From Microglena sp. YARC (taxonomy: Eukaryota; Chlorophyta; Chlorophyceae; Chlamydomonadales; Chlamydomonadaceae), in NCBI GenBank assembly GCA_022414725.1, contig CM039464.1:58651793-58715792 (forward strand): a stretch of DNA of 64,000 bases, written 5' to 3'. Positions within the stretch are counted from its first letter, which is position 1; each line of letters opens with the position of its first letter. The position numbers and the translations under genes were made by a program. Positions 1 through 10,333 of this stretch are shown here, piece after piece. A model generated the notes under the pieces. It saw nothing but the letters and a program-made list of their open reading frames with translations. It searched no databases and was not told where the DNA came from.

Positions 1-37
1 TATTTCTACCTCTACTGAACTCTCTTATAAAGCTGCA

Positions 38-1594
38 ATGTTACCTACCAACCCTGACAGAGATCTCTGGCTGCAGGCTATGAAGGATGAGATGGCCTCC
101 CTCCATGCTCATGGCACTTGGGTCCTCACTCCACAGCCTCCTAGGCAGAGGATTCTATCTGGCAGATGGTTATTTGTCAAGAAACATGGGGCTGATGGTT
201 CTTTGCGTTTTAAAGCTCGTTTTGTAGTTCGTGGTTTTCTGCAACGTCCTGGGCTGGACTACCATGATGTATATGCCCCCGTCTCCTCTAAAGCAGGTCT
301 TCGTGTGCTCCTTGCTGCCATCACTCATAGAAAATGTTTGTGAGGCAGCTGGACATCAAGACTGCATTCTTGAATGCCAAGCTGGAACCTGGTCTGGACC
401 TGTTCTGTTACCAGCCTGAGGGCTTTTCATGAACTTGGTCCTGACAATGTTCCCCTTGTGTGCAAGCTAATTAAATCTCTTTATGGTTTGAAGCAGGCAC
501 CCAGGGCTTGGAGCAAAGATGTAAAGCAGGTTTTGGTTGCCCACGGTTTTACCATGTGCAAAGCTGAACCTGCTCTGTATTTCAGGAGGGATTCTACTGG
601 TGGGTGGAGCTATGTCCTGACCTATGTGGATGACTTTATCTGTGCTTTTAGTGAGCTGCATAGGTATGCCTTGCTGATCAAGGCTATGGAAGCAGCTGGG
701 TGGGAAGTCAAGGAAATGGGTGTACCTGTCCAGTTCCTTTCATTGGACATGACTTGTACACTTGATTCTGACGGCAGGTGTGTTAAGATCGACCTCTCCC
801 AGCACTCCTACATTGTTGAGCTGGTGGAGCAGTTTGGTCTCACTGCTGCTACCAAGCCCAAGTTTTCAGTTCCCATGTCCAAGTGCACTGTCACTGATCC
901 TCCTGGAGAACCTCTGGCCTCTAATAGCCAGTACCTCTCTCTTGTGGGGGCTTTGCTGTACCTGGCTACCTGCACAAGGCCTGATATTTCTTTTGCTGTT
1001 AGCTACCTGTCCAGGTTTTTCTGCTCAACCCACTGCCCCCCTGTGGGCTGCAGCCAAGCGCTTGCTTTTGTATTTGAGAGAACATTCCCATCTGGGCCTC
1101 ACTTACACTCACAGCCCTGGTTTCTCTTTTACTGTCTTTAGTGACTCATCCTTTGCTGATGATGGGTCTGACAGGAGATCTCAGACTGGCTATGCTGTGC
1201 TTGCTGGAGGCTGCCTTGTGAACTGGATGAGCAAAAGGCAACCCACTGTTGCTGTTAGCTCCAGTGAGGCTGAGTATCAGGCCCTGTCTCAGACTGCCAG
1301 GGAGGTGCAATGGTTGAAAAAGTTGAGAATTGATCTAGGGCTGCCTTGTGACTTGGTCACCATTCAGGGTGACAACTTGGGGTCCTTGAGCTGGGCCAAT
1401 GACTGTCAGCTGCTCCCTCGCAACAAGCACATTGATGTCATCCATCACTATATCCAGGAGCTGGTGGAGGATGGCCAGGTGGATGTTGCCTATGTTAACA
1501 CTAAGGACAACTGTGCTGACCCTTCACCAAGCCCCTTGATCCTATGGTGTTCTGGCGTTTCATTCGCATGTTTGGAATGACTGCTTCTCCTTAA
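38..1594 (+). pseudogene. Copia reverse transcriptase/RNase H, unit 1, frameshifted
   Basis: This is the longest pol fragment. It begins with the N-terminal part of the RVT_2 reverse transcriptase (a W..A..DE opening, then WLFVKKHGADGS, KARFVVRGF and DYHDVYAPV). The frame breaks near 338, where the codons just before RQLDIKTAFLN lost a base. It breaks again near 425 (extra T before the GFHEL codons) and near 1017 (extra T after LSRF). It also differs close to its 3' end near 1520. The remaining frames carry the YVDD catalytic motif and the RNase H core found intact in unit 5. It is not translatable as one protein. It matters because it shows that the other units are truncated inside reverse transcriptase. 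Confidence 0.88.
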
Positions 1595-1602
1595 AACCAA
1601 TT

Positions 1603-1986
1603 TTTGGTTACATGTATTCTAGAATTTTGGTTACATGTATTCTGGAATTTTTGGTTACATTTTAGGGTTTCTTTGGTTACATTTAGAGTTTCTTTAAGTT
1701 ATCATTGATTGGCATTAGGTTCCTATTCCCGGATCGGGTTTTCTATACCGTTGTTACCCGACTTTGATATTTAGTTGTCCTCTTATATCCACTTGGCAAA
1801 TTTTGGTTCTTTGCCTTGCTTCATACCTTCCCTTACACCCTTCGGGTTTCATTTGAAGTTTCTCTCGATTTTTATTTTTCGGAGTTCTTTGATTTTTTTT
1901 TTTTTTAATTTGTTATATATAGTTCTATGTCACCAGTGCCATAGGTGGAGTAGTACTATTGTATGTCACCTGTGTCATAGGTGGAG
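1603..1986 (+). other. Copia 3' untranslated region and polypurine tract (unit 1)
   Basis: This lies between the pol stop and the LTR and is repeated in each unit. It starts with four or five copies of a TTTTGGTTACAT-like motif, includes a T-rich run of variable length, and ends in two similar stretches containing CATAGGTGGAG. The second stretch abuts the LTR and is the likely polypurine primer for plus-strand synthesis. The segment CCCGGATCGGGTTTTCTATA recurs in the retrotransposon inserted in the virus (about 32873), which shows that both belong to one family. Confidence 0.7.
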
Positions 1987-2310
1987 TATCAGCATGTATA
2001 GCGGTGCTCTCACGCGTTTTATGACTTGGTGACTACTTATGTACTCCCTTAGAACTATCGGCTCTCCTGAGCCAGCTTCCCGTGGGACTGAGTCATCTTG
2101 AGATGACTCAGTGGCAGCTTCCTGTCACCTACGTCTCCGGTCTGATCTGTACCCTGTTAGGTTCCTGTCTACCGCCTCCTTTCACCACAGGTGCCCCTTT
2201 ATGGGTCTCCTGTGTCTGTAACGTTATCCTTGTCTCCGTGTATAGATTGGTGCGTCTGTTCCGCTGCTTTAATCTACTGTCCACTCTACCGGAGTGATTT
2301 CAAGCTGATA
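1987..2310 (+). repeat. Copia LTR, copy 1
   Basis: The LTR is 324 bp, begins TATCAGC and ends GCTGATA (7-bp inverted ends), and directly follows the purine tract. The termini are confirmed by the independently inserted relative at 29342, which has the same ends and a perfect target duplication. The last base is joined to internal pol sequence. Confidence 0.9.
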
Positions 2311-3589
2311 TGAGGCAGCTGGACATCAAGACTGCATTCTTGAATGCCAAGCTGGAACCTGGTCTGGACCTGTTCTGTTACCAGCCTGAGGGCTTTCATG
2401 AACTTGGTCCTGACAATGTTCCCCTTGTGTGCAAGCTAATTAAATCTCTTTATGGTTTGAAGCAGGCACCCAGGGCTTGGAGCAAAGATGTAAAGCAGGT
2501 TTTGGTTGCCCACGGTTTTACCATGTGCAAAGCTGAACCTGCTCTGTATTTCAGGAGGGATTCTACTGGTGGGTGGAGCTATGTCCTGACCTATGTGGAT
2601 GACTTTATCTGTGCTTTTAGTGAGCTGCATAGGTATGCCTTGCTGATCAAGGCTATGGAAGCAGCTGGGTGGGAAGTCAAGGAAATGGGTGTACCTGTCC
2701 AGTTCCTTTCATTGGACATGACTTGTACACTTGATTCTGACGGCAGGTGTGTTAAGATCGACCTCTCCCAGCACTCCTACATTGTTGAGCTGGTGGAGCA
2801 GTTTGGTCTCACTGCTGCTACCAAGCCCAAGTTTTCAGTTCCCATGTCCAAGTGCACTGTCACTGATCCTCCTGGAGAACCTCTGGCCTCTAATAGCCAG
2901 TACCTCTCTCTTGTGGGGGCTTTGCTGTACCTGGCTACCTGCACAAGGCCTGATATTTCTTTTGCTGTTAGCTACCTGTCCAGGTTTTCTGCTCAACCCA
3001 CTGCCCCCTGTGGGCTGCAGCCAAGCGCTTGCTTTTGTATTTGAGAGAACATTCCATCTGGGCCTCACTTACACTCACAGCCCTGGTTTCTCTTTTACTG
3101 TCTTTAGTGACTCATCCTTTGCTGATGATGGGTCTGACAGGAGATCTCAGACTGGCTATGCTGTGCTTGCTGGAGGCTGCCTTGTGAACTGGATGAGCAA
3201 AAGGCAACCCACTGTTGCTGTTAGCTCCAGTGAGGCTGAGTATCAGGCCCTGTCTCAGACTGCCAGGGAGGTGCAATGGTTGAAAAAAGTTGAGAATTGA
3301 TCTAGGGCTGCCTTGTGACCTGGTCACCATTCAGGGTGACAACTTGGGGTCCTTGAGCTGGGCCAATGACTGTCAGCTGCTCCCTCGCAACAAGCACATT
3401 GATGTCATCCATCACTATATCCAGGAGCTGGTGGAGGATGGCCAGGTGGATGTTGCCTATGTTAACACTAAGGACAACTGTGCTGACCCCTTCACCAAGC
3501 CCCTTGATCCTATGGTGTTCTGGCGTTTCATTCGCATGTTTGGAATGACTGCTTTCCTTAAACCAATTTTTTGGTTACATGTATTCTAG
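2310..3589 (+). pseudogene. Copia reverse transcriptase/RNase H, unit 2, two frameshifts
   Basis: This is the same protein fragment as unit 5, beginning at an ATG created by the LTR-pol junction. The frame is lost near 3007 (one C missing from the C run) and again near 3287 (one extra A in an A run). Both breaks are homopolymer indels relative to the other units. The YVDD motif and the RNase H acidic residues remain in the separate frames. Confidence 0.88.
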
Positions 3590-3955
3590 AATTTTGGTCA
3601 CATGTATTCTGGAATTTTTGGTTACATTTTAGGGTTTCTTTGGTTACATTTAGAGTTTCTTTAAGTTATCATTGATTGGCATTAGGTTCCTATTCCCGGA
3701 TCGGGTTTTCTATACCGTTGTTACCCGACTTTGATATTTAGTTGTCCTCTTATATCCACTTGGCAAATTTTGGTTCTTTGCATTGCTTCATACCTTCCCT
3801 TACACCCTTCGGGTTTCATTTGAAGTTTCTCTCGATTTTTATTTTTCGGAGTTCTTTGATTTTTTTTTTTTTTTTAATTTGTTATATATAGTTCTATGTC
3901 ACCAGTGCCATAGGTGGAGTAGTACTATTGTATGTCACCTGTGTCATAGGTGGAG

Positions 3956-4279
3956 TATCAGCATGTATAGCGGTGCTCTCACGCGTTTTATGACTTGGTG
4001 ACTACTTATGTACTCCCTTAGAACTATCGGCTCTCCTGAGCCAGCTTCCCGTGGGACTGAGTCATCTTGAGATGACTCAGTGGCAGCTTCCTGTCACCTA
4101 CGTCTCCGGTCTGATCTGTACCCTGTTAGGTTCCTGTCTACCGCCTCCTTTCACCACAGGTGCCCCTTTATGGGTCTCCTGTGTCTGTAACGTTATCCTT
4201 GTCTCCGTGTATAGATTGGTGCGTCTGTTCCGCTGCTTTAATCTACTGTCCACTCTACCGGAGTGATTTCAAGCTGATA
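3956..4279 (+). repeat. Copia LTR, copy 2
   Basis: This 324-bp LTR has TATCAGC/GCTGATA ends and the same sequence as copy 1 by inspection. It is joined directly to pol of the next unit. Confidence 0.9.
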
Positions 4280-5533
4280 TGAGGCAGCTGGACATCAAGA
4301 CTGCATTCTTGAATGCCAAGCTGGAACCTGGTCTGGACCTGTTCTGTTACCAGCCTGAGGGCTTTCATGAACTTGGTCCTGACAATGTTCCCCTTGTGTG
4401 CAAGCTAATTAAATCTCTTTATGGTTTGAAGCAGGCACCCAGGGCTTGGAGCAAAGATGTAAAGCAGGTTTTGGTTGCCCACGGTTTTACCATGTGCAAA
4501 GCTGAACCTGCTCTGTATTTCAGGAGGGATTCTACTGGTGGGTGGAGCTATGTCCTGACCTATGTGGATGACTTTATCTGTGCTTTTAGTGAGCTGCATA
4601 GGTATGCCTTGCTGATCAAGGCTATGGAAGCAGCTGGGTGGGAAGTCAAGGAAATGGGTGTACCTGTCCAGTTCCTTTCATTGGACATGACTTGTACACT
4701 TGATTCTGACGGCAGGTGTGTTTAAGATCGACCTCTCCCAGCACTCCTACATTGTTGAGCTGGTGGAGCAGTTTGGTCTCACTGCTGCTACCAAGCCCAA
4801 GTTTTCAGTTCCCATGTCCAAGTGCACTGTCACTGATCCTCCTGGAGAACCTCTGGCCTCTAATAGCCAGTACCTCTCTCTTGTGGGGGCTTTGCTGTAC
4901 CTGGCTACCTGCACAAGGCCTGATATTTCTTTTGCTGTTAGCTACCTGTCCAGGTTTTCTGCTCAACCCACTGCCCCCCTGTGGGCTGCAGCCAAGCGCT
5001 TGCTTTTGTATTTGAGAGAACATTCCCATCTGGGCCTCACTTACACTCACAGCCCTGGTTTCTCTTTTACTGTCTTTAGTGACTCATCCTTTGCTGATGA
5101 TGGGTCTGACAGGAGATCTCAGACTGGCTATGCTGTGCTTGCTGGAGGCTGCCTTGTGAACTGGATGAGCAAAAGGCAACCCACTGTTGCTGTTAGCTCC
5201 AGTGAGGCTGAGTATCAGGCCCTGTCTCAGACTGCCAGGGAGGTGCAATGGTTGAAAAAGTTGAGAATTGATCTAGGGCTGCCTTGTGACCTGGTCACCA
5301 TTCAGGGTGACAACTTGGGGTCCTTGAGCTGGGCCAATGACTGTCAGCTGCTCCCTCGCAACAAGCACATTGATGTCATCCATCACTATATCCAGGAGCT
5401 GGTGGAGGATGGCCAGGTGGATGTTGCCTATGTTAACACTAAGGACAACTGTGCTGACCCCTTCACCAAGCCCCTTGATCCTATGGTGTTCTGGCGTTTC
5501 ATTCGCATGTTTGGAATGACTGCTTCTCCTTAA
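4279..5533 (+). pseudogene. Copia reverse transcriptase/RNase H, unit 3, one frameshift
   Basis: The frame is intact except near 4721, where an extra T follows the codons for DGRCV. Downstream of this, the rest of reverse transcriptase and the whole RNase H stay open to the MFGMTASP end at 5533. Otherwise it matches unit 5. Confidence 0.88.
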
Positions 5534-5928
5534 ACCAATTTTTTTGGTTACATGTATTCTAGAATTTTGGTCACATGTATTCTGGAATTTTTGGTTACAT
5601 TTTAGGGTTTCTTTGGTTACATTTAGAGTTTCTTTAAGTTATCATTGATTGGCATTAGGTTCCTATTCCCGGATCGGGTTTTCTATACCGTTGTTACCCG
5701 ACTTTGATATTTAGTTGTCCTCTTATATCCACTTGGCAAATTTTGGTTCTTTGCCTTGCTTCATACCTTCCCTTACACCCTTCGGGTTTCATTTGAAGTT
5801 TCTCTCGATTTTATTTTTCGGAGTTCTTTGATTTTTTTTTTTTTTTTTAATTTGTTATATATAGTTCTATGTCACCAGTGCCATAGGTGGAGTAGTACTA
5901 TTGTATGTCACCTGTGTCATAGGTGGAG

Positions 5929-6252
5929 TATCAGCATGTATAGCGGTGCTCTCACGCGTTTTATGACTTGGTGACTACTTATGTACTCCCTTAGAACTAT
6001 CGGCTCTCCTGAGCCAGCTTCCCGTGGGACTGAGTCATCTTGAGATGACTCAGTGGCAGCTTCCTGTCACCTACGTCTCCGGTCTGATCTGTACCCTGTT
6101 AGGTTCCTGTCTACCGCCTCCTTTCACCACAGGTGCCCCTTTATGGGTCTCCTGTGTCTGTAACGTTATCCTTGTCTCCGTGTATAGATTGGTGCGTCTG
6201 TTCCGCTGCTTTAATCTACTGTCCACTCTACCGGAGTGATTTCAAGCTGATA
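5929..6252 (+). repeat. Copia LTR, copy 3
   Basis: This 324-bp LTR has TATCAGC/GCTGATA ends and is joined directly to pol of unit 4. Confidence 0.9.
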
Positions 6253-7577
6253 TGAGGCAGCTGGACATCAAGACTGCATTCTTGAATGCCAAGCTGGAAC
6301 CTGGTCTGGACCTGTTCTGTTACCAGCCTGAGGGCTTTCATGAACTTGGTCCTGACAATGTTCCCCTTGTGTGCAAGCTAATTAAATCTCTTTATGGTTT
6401 GAAGCAGGCACCCAGGGCTTGGAGCAAAGATGTAAAGCAGGTTTTGGTTGCCCACGGTTTTACCATGTGCAAAGCTGAACCTGCTCTGTATTTCAGGAGG
6501 GATTCTACTGGTGGGTGGAGCTATGTCCTGACCTATGTGGATGACTTTATCTGTGCTTTTAGTGAGCTGCATAGGTATGCCTTGCTGATCAAGGCTATGG
6601 AAGCAGCTGGGTGGGAAGTCAAGGAAATGGGTGTACCTGTCCAGTTCCTTTCATTGGACATGACTTGTACACTTGATTCTGACGGCAGGTGTGTTAAGAT
6701 CGACCTCTCCCAGCACTCCTACATTGTTGAGCTGGTGGAGCAGTTTGGTCTCACTGCTGCTACCAAGCCCAAGTTTTCAGTTCCCATGTCCAAGTGCACT
6801 GTCACTGATCCTCCTGGAGAACCTCTGGCCTCTAATAGCCAGTACCTCTCTCTTGTGGGGGCTTTGCTGTACCTGGCTACCTGCACAAGGCCTGATATTT
6901 TTTTTGCTGTTAGCTACCTGTCCAGGTTTTCTGCTCAACCCACTGCCCCCCTGTGGGCTGCAGCCAAGCGCTTGCTTTTGTATTTGAGAGAACATTCCCA
7001 TCTGGGCCTCACTTACACTCACAGCCCTGGTTTCTCTTTTACTGTCTTTAGTGACTCATCCTTTGCTGATGATGGGTCTGACAGGAGATCTCAGACTGGC
7101 TATGCTGTGCTTGCTGGAGGCTGCCCTGTGAACTGGATGAGCAAAAGGCAACCCACTGTTGCTGTTAGCTCCAGTGAGGCTGAGTATCAGGCCCTGTCTC
7201 AGACTGCCAGGGAGGTGCAATGGTTGAAAAAGTTGAGAATTGATATAGGGCTGCCTTGTGACCTGGTCACCATTCAGGGTGACAACTTGGGGTCCTTGAG
7301 CTGGGCCAATGACTGTCAGCTGCTCCCTCGCAACAAGCACATTGATGTCATCCATCACTATATCCAGGAGCTGGTGGAGGATGGCCAGGTGGATGTTGCC
7401 TATGTTAACACTAAGGACAACTGTGCTGACCCCTTCACCAAGCCCCTTGATCCTATGGTGTTCTGGCGTTTCATTCGCATGTTTGGAAATGACTGCTTCT
7501 CCTTAAACCAATTTTTTGGTTACATGTATTCTAGAATTTTGGTTACATGTATTCTGGAATTTTTGGTTACATTTTAG
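6252..7577 (+). CDS. Copia reverse transcriptase/RNase H fragment, unit 4
   Basis: The frame is open for 441 residues from the junction ATG. It carries the second half of Copia reverse transcriptase (SLYGLKQAPRAW, then YVDD at about residues 95-98) and the RNase H domain. It reads through the usual stop because of an extra A near 7487, so it ends in about 25 unrelated residues. Substitutions set it apart from unit 5 (for example DIFFAV for DISFAV, GGCPVNW for GGYLVNW). It lacks the N-terminal part of reverse transcriptase, so it is unlikely to be enzymatically active. Confidence 0.85.
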   Translation: MRQLDIKTAFLNAKLEPGLDLFCYQPEGFHELGPDNVPLVCKLIKSLYGLKQAPRAWSKDVKQVLVAHGFTMCKAEPALYFRRDSTGGWSYVLTYVDDFICAFSELHRYALLIKAMEAAGWEVKEMGVPVQFLSLDMTCTLDSDGRCVKIDLSQHSYIVELVEQFGLTAATKPKFSVPMSKCTVTDPPGEPLASNSQYLSLVGALLYLATCTRPDIFFAVSYLSRFSAQPTAPLWAAAKRLLLYLREHSHLGLTYTHSPGFSFTVFSDSSFADDGSDRRSQTGYAVLAGGCPVNWMSKRQPTVAVSSSEAEYQALSQTAREVQWLKKLRIDIGLPCDLVTIQGDNLGSLSWANDCQLLPRNKHIDVIHHYIQELVEDGQVDVAYVNTKDNCADPFTKPLDPMVFWRFIRMFGNDCFSLNQFFGYMYSRILVTCILEFLVTF

Positions 7578-7899
7578 GGTTTCTTTGGTTACATTTAGAG
7601 TTTCTTTAAGTTATCATTGATTGGCATTAGGTTCCTATTCCCGGATCGGGTTTTCTATACCGTTGTTACCCGACTTTGATATTTAGTTGTCCTCTTATAT
7701 CCACTTGGCAAATTTTGGTTCTTTGCCTTGCTTCATACCTTCCCTTACACCCTTCGGGTTTCATTTGAAGTTTCTCTCGATTTTTATTTTCGGAGTTCTT
7801 TGATTTTTTTTTTTTTTTTAATTTGTTATATATAGTTCTATGTCACCAGTGCCATAGGTGGAGTAGTACTATTGTATTTCACCTGTGTCATAGGTGGAG

Positions 7900-8223
7900 T
7901 ATCAGCATGTATAGCGGTGCTCTCACGCGTTTTATGACTTGGTGACTACTTATGTACTCCCTTAGAACTATCGGCTCTCCTGAGCCAGCTTCCCGTGGGA
8001 CTGAGTCATCTTGAGATGACTCAGTGGCAGCTTCCTGTCACCTACGTCTCCGGTCTGATCTGTACCCTGTTAGGTTCCTGTCTACCGCCTCCTTTCACCA
8101 CAGGTGCCCCTTTATGGGTCTCCTGTGTCTGTAACGTTATCCTTGTCTCCGTGTATAGATTGGTGCGTCTGTTCCGCTGCTTTAATCTACTGTCCACTCT
8201 ACCGGAGTGATTTCAAGCTGATA
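7900..8223 (+). repeat. Copia LTR, copy 4
   Basis: This 324-bp LTR has TATCAGC/GCTGATA ends and is joined directly to pol of unit 5. Confidence 0.9.
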
Positions 8224-9476
8224 TGAGGCAGCTGGACATCAAGACTGCATTCTTGAATGCCAAGCTGGAACCTGGTCTGGACCTGTTCTGTTACCAGCCT
8301 GAGGGCTTTCATGAACTTGGTCCTGACAATGTTCCCCTTGTGTGCAAGCTAATTAAATCTCTTTATGGTTTGAAGCAGGCACCCAGGGCTTGGAGCAAAG
8401 ATGTAAAGCAGGTTTTGGTTGCCCACGGTTTTACCATGTGCAAAGCTGAACCTGCTCTGTATTTCAGGAGGGATTCTACTGGTGGGTGGAGCTATGTCCT
8501 GACCTATGTGGATGACTTTATCTGTGCTTTTAGTGAGCTGCATAGGTATGCCTTGCTGATCAAGGCTATGGAAGCAGCTGGGTGGGAAGTCAAGGAAATG
8601 GGTGTACCTGTCCAGTTCCTTTCATTGGACATGACTTGTACACTTGATTCTGACGGCAGGTGTGTTAAGATCGACCTCTCCCAGCACTCCTACATTGTTG
8701 AGCTGGTGGAGCAGTTTGGTCTCACTGCTGCTACCAAGCCCAAGTTTTCAGTTCCCATGTCCAAGTGCACTGTCACTGATCCTCCTGGAGAACCTCTGGC
8801 CTCTAATAGCCAGTACCTCTCTCTTGTGGGGGCTTTGCTGTACCTGGCTACCTGCACAAGGCCTGATATTTCTTTTGCTGTTAGCTACCTGTCCAGGTTT
8901 TCTGCTCAACCCACTGCCCCCCTGTGGGCTGCAGCCAAGCGCTTGCTTTTGTATTTGAGAGAACATTCCCATCTGGGCCTCACTTACACTCACAGCCCTG
9001 GTTTCTCTTTTACTGTCTTTAGTGACTCATCCTTTGCTGATGATGGGTCTGACAGGAGATCTCAGACTGGCTATGCTGTGCTTGCTGGAGGCTACCTTGT
9101 GAACTGGATGAGCAAAAGGCAACCCACTGTTGCTGTTAGCTCCAGTGAGGCTGAGTATCAGGCCCTGTCTCAGACTGCCAGGGAGGTGCAATGGTTGAAA
9201 AAGTTGAGAATTGATCTAGGGCTGCCTTGTGACCTGGTCACCATTCAGGGTGACAACTTGGGGTCCTTGAGCTGGGCCAATGACTGTCAGCTGCTCCCTC
9301 GCAACAAGCACATTGATGTCATCCATCACTATATCCAGGAGCTGGTGGAGGATGGCCAGGTGGATGTTGCCTATGTTAACACTAAGGACAACTGTGCTGA
9401 CCCCTTCACCAAGCCCCTTGATCCTATGGTGTTCTGGCGTTTCATTCGCATGTTTGGAATGACTGCTTCTCCTTAA
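8223..9476 (+). CDS. Copia reverse transcriptase/RNase H fragment, unit 5
   Basis: This is the cleanest copy, with 417 residues and no frameshift. Reverse transcriptase motifs are DIKTAFLNA near residue 5, SLYGLKQAPRAW at 46-57 and the catalytic YVDD at 95-98. The RNase H domain follows, with FSDSSF (Asp about 267), SSSEAEY (Glu about 309), QGDN (Asp about 344) and NKHIDV near 361. These are the usual Copia RNase H landmarks. The first ATG exists only because the LTR end GATA meets TGAGG, so the N-terminal fingers of reverse transcriptase are missing. In the intact element this would be the C-terminal part of a Gag-Pol polyprotein that copies RNA into DNA. Confidence 0.88.
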   Translation: MRQLDIKTAFLNAKLEPGLDLFCYQPEGFHELGPDNVPLVCKLIKSLYGLKQAPRAWSKDVKQVLVAHGFTMCKAEPALYFRRDSTGGWSYVLTYVDDFICAFSELHRYALLIKAMEAAGWEVKEMGVPVQFLSLDMTCTLDSDGRCVKIDLSQHSYIVELVEQFGLTAATKPKFSVPMSKCTVTDPPGEPLASNSQYLSLVGALLYLATCTRPDISFAVSYLSRFSAQPTAPLWAAAKRLLLYLREHSHLGLTYTHSPGFSFTVFSDSSFADDGSDRRSQTGYAVLAGGYLVNWMSKRQPTVAVSSSEAEYQALSQTAREVQWLKKLRIDLGLPCDLVTIQGDNLGSLSWANDCQLLPRNKHIDVIHHYIQELVEDGQVDVAYVNTKDNCADPFTKPLDPMVFWRFIRMFGMTASP

Positions 9477-9847
9477 ACCAATTTTTTGGTTACATGTATT
9501 CTAGAATTTTGGTTACATGTATTCTGGAATTTTTGGTTACATTTAGAGTTTCTTTAAGTTATCATTGATTGGCATTAGGTTCCTATTCCCGGATCGGGTT
9601 TTCTATACCGTTGTTACCCGACTTTGATATTTAGTTGTCCTCTTATATCCACTTGGCAAATTTTGGTTCTTTGCCTTGCTTCATACCTTCCCTTACACCC
9701 TTCGGGTTTCATTTGAAGTTTCTCTCGATTTTTATTTTTCGGAGTTCTTTGATTTTTTTTTTTTTTTAATTTGTTATATATAGTTCTATGTCACCAGTGC
9801 CATAGGTGGAGTAGTACTATTGTATGTCACCTGTGTCATAGGTGGAG

Positions 9848-10171
9848 TATCAGCATGTATAGCGGTGCTCTCACGCGTTTTATGACTTGGTGACTACTTA
9901 TGTACTCCCTTAGAACTATCGGCTCTCCTGAGCCAGCTTCCCGTGGGACTGAGTCATCTTGAGATGACTCAGTGGCAGCTTCCTGTCACCTACGTCTCCG
10001 GTCTGATCTGTACCCTGTTAGGTTCCTGTCTACCGCCTCCTTTCACCACAGGTGCCCCTTTATGGGTCTCCTGTTTCTGTAACGTTATCCTTGTCTCCGT
10101 GTATAGATTGGTGCGTCTGTTCCGCTGCTTTAATCTACTGTCCACTCTACCGGAGTGATTTCAAGCTGATA
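9848..10171 (+). repeat. Copia LTR, copy 5, right end of array
   Basis: This is the last 324-bp LTR, ending GCTGATA, followed by unrelated sequence starting GTATT at 10172. If the outer element inserted with a 5-bp target duplication, GTATT should also precede its 5' LTR left of the window. Confidence 0.88.
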
Positions 10172-10333
10172 GTATTAAACCCCCTAGAGCAGGACCCAGA
10201 TCTCAACCACTTACAGCGAAGGAGGTAAGAAGCTAACAAATGAGAAGTCACAAGAAGAAAAAAAGGGATAATAAATTACGGTGCCACTAAGCAGTCCAGG
10301 GCTTCCTGTCTTGCTCTTCTACAAGTAGAAAGA

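Larger units (their letters stand above)
1..10171 (+). mobile_element. Tandem array of five Copia pol-3'/LTR units
   Basis: Five head-to-tail units lie at 341-2310, 2311-4279, 4280-6252, 6253-8223 and 8224-10171 (1970, 1969, 1973, 1971 and 1948 bp). Each holds the 3' part of a Copia pol gene (reverse transcriptase from its middle, then RNase H), a 3' untranslated region with repeated GGTTACAT motifs, a purine-rich tract and a 324-bp LTR. Unit 1 continues leftward into native pol sequence. In units 2-5 the last base of the preceding LTR is joined directly to the same internal pol position (TGAGGCAGCTGG). The units are nearly identical and differ mainly by single-base homopolymer indels. Unit 5 is shorter because it lost one copy of a short 3' UTR repeat. 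The element's 5' LTR, gag and integrase would lie left of the window. Confidence 0.9.
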
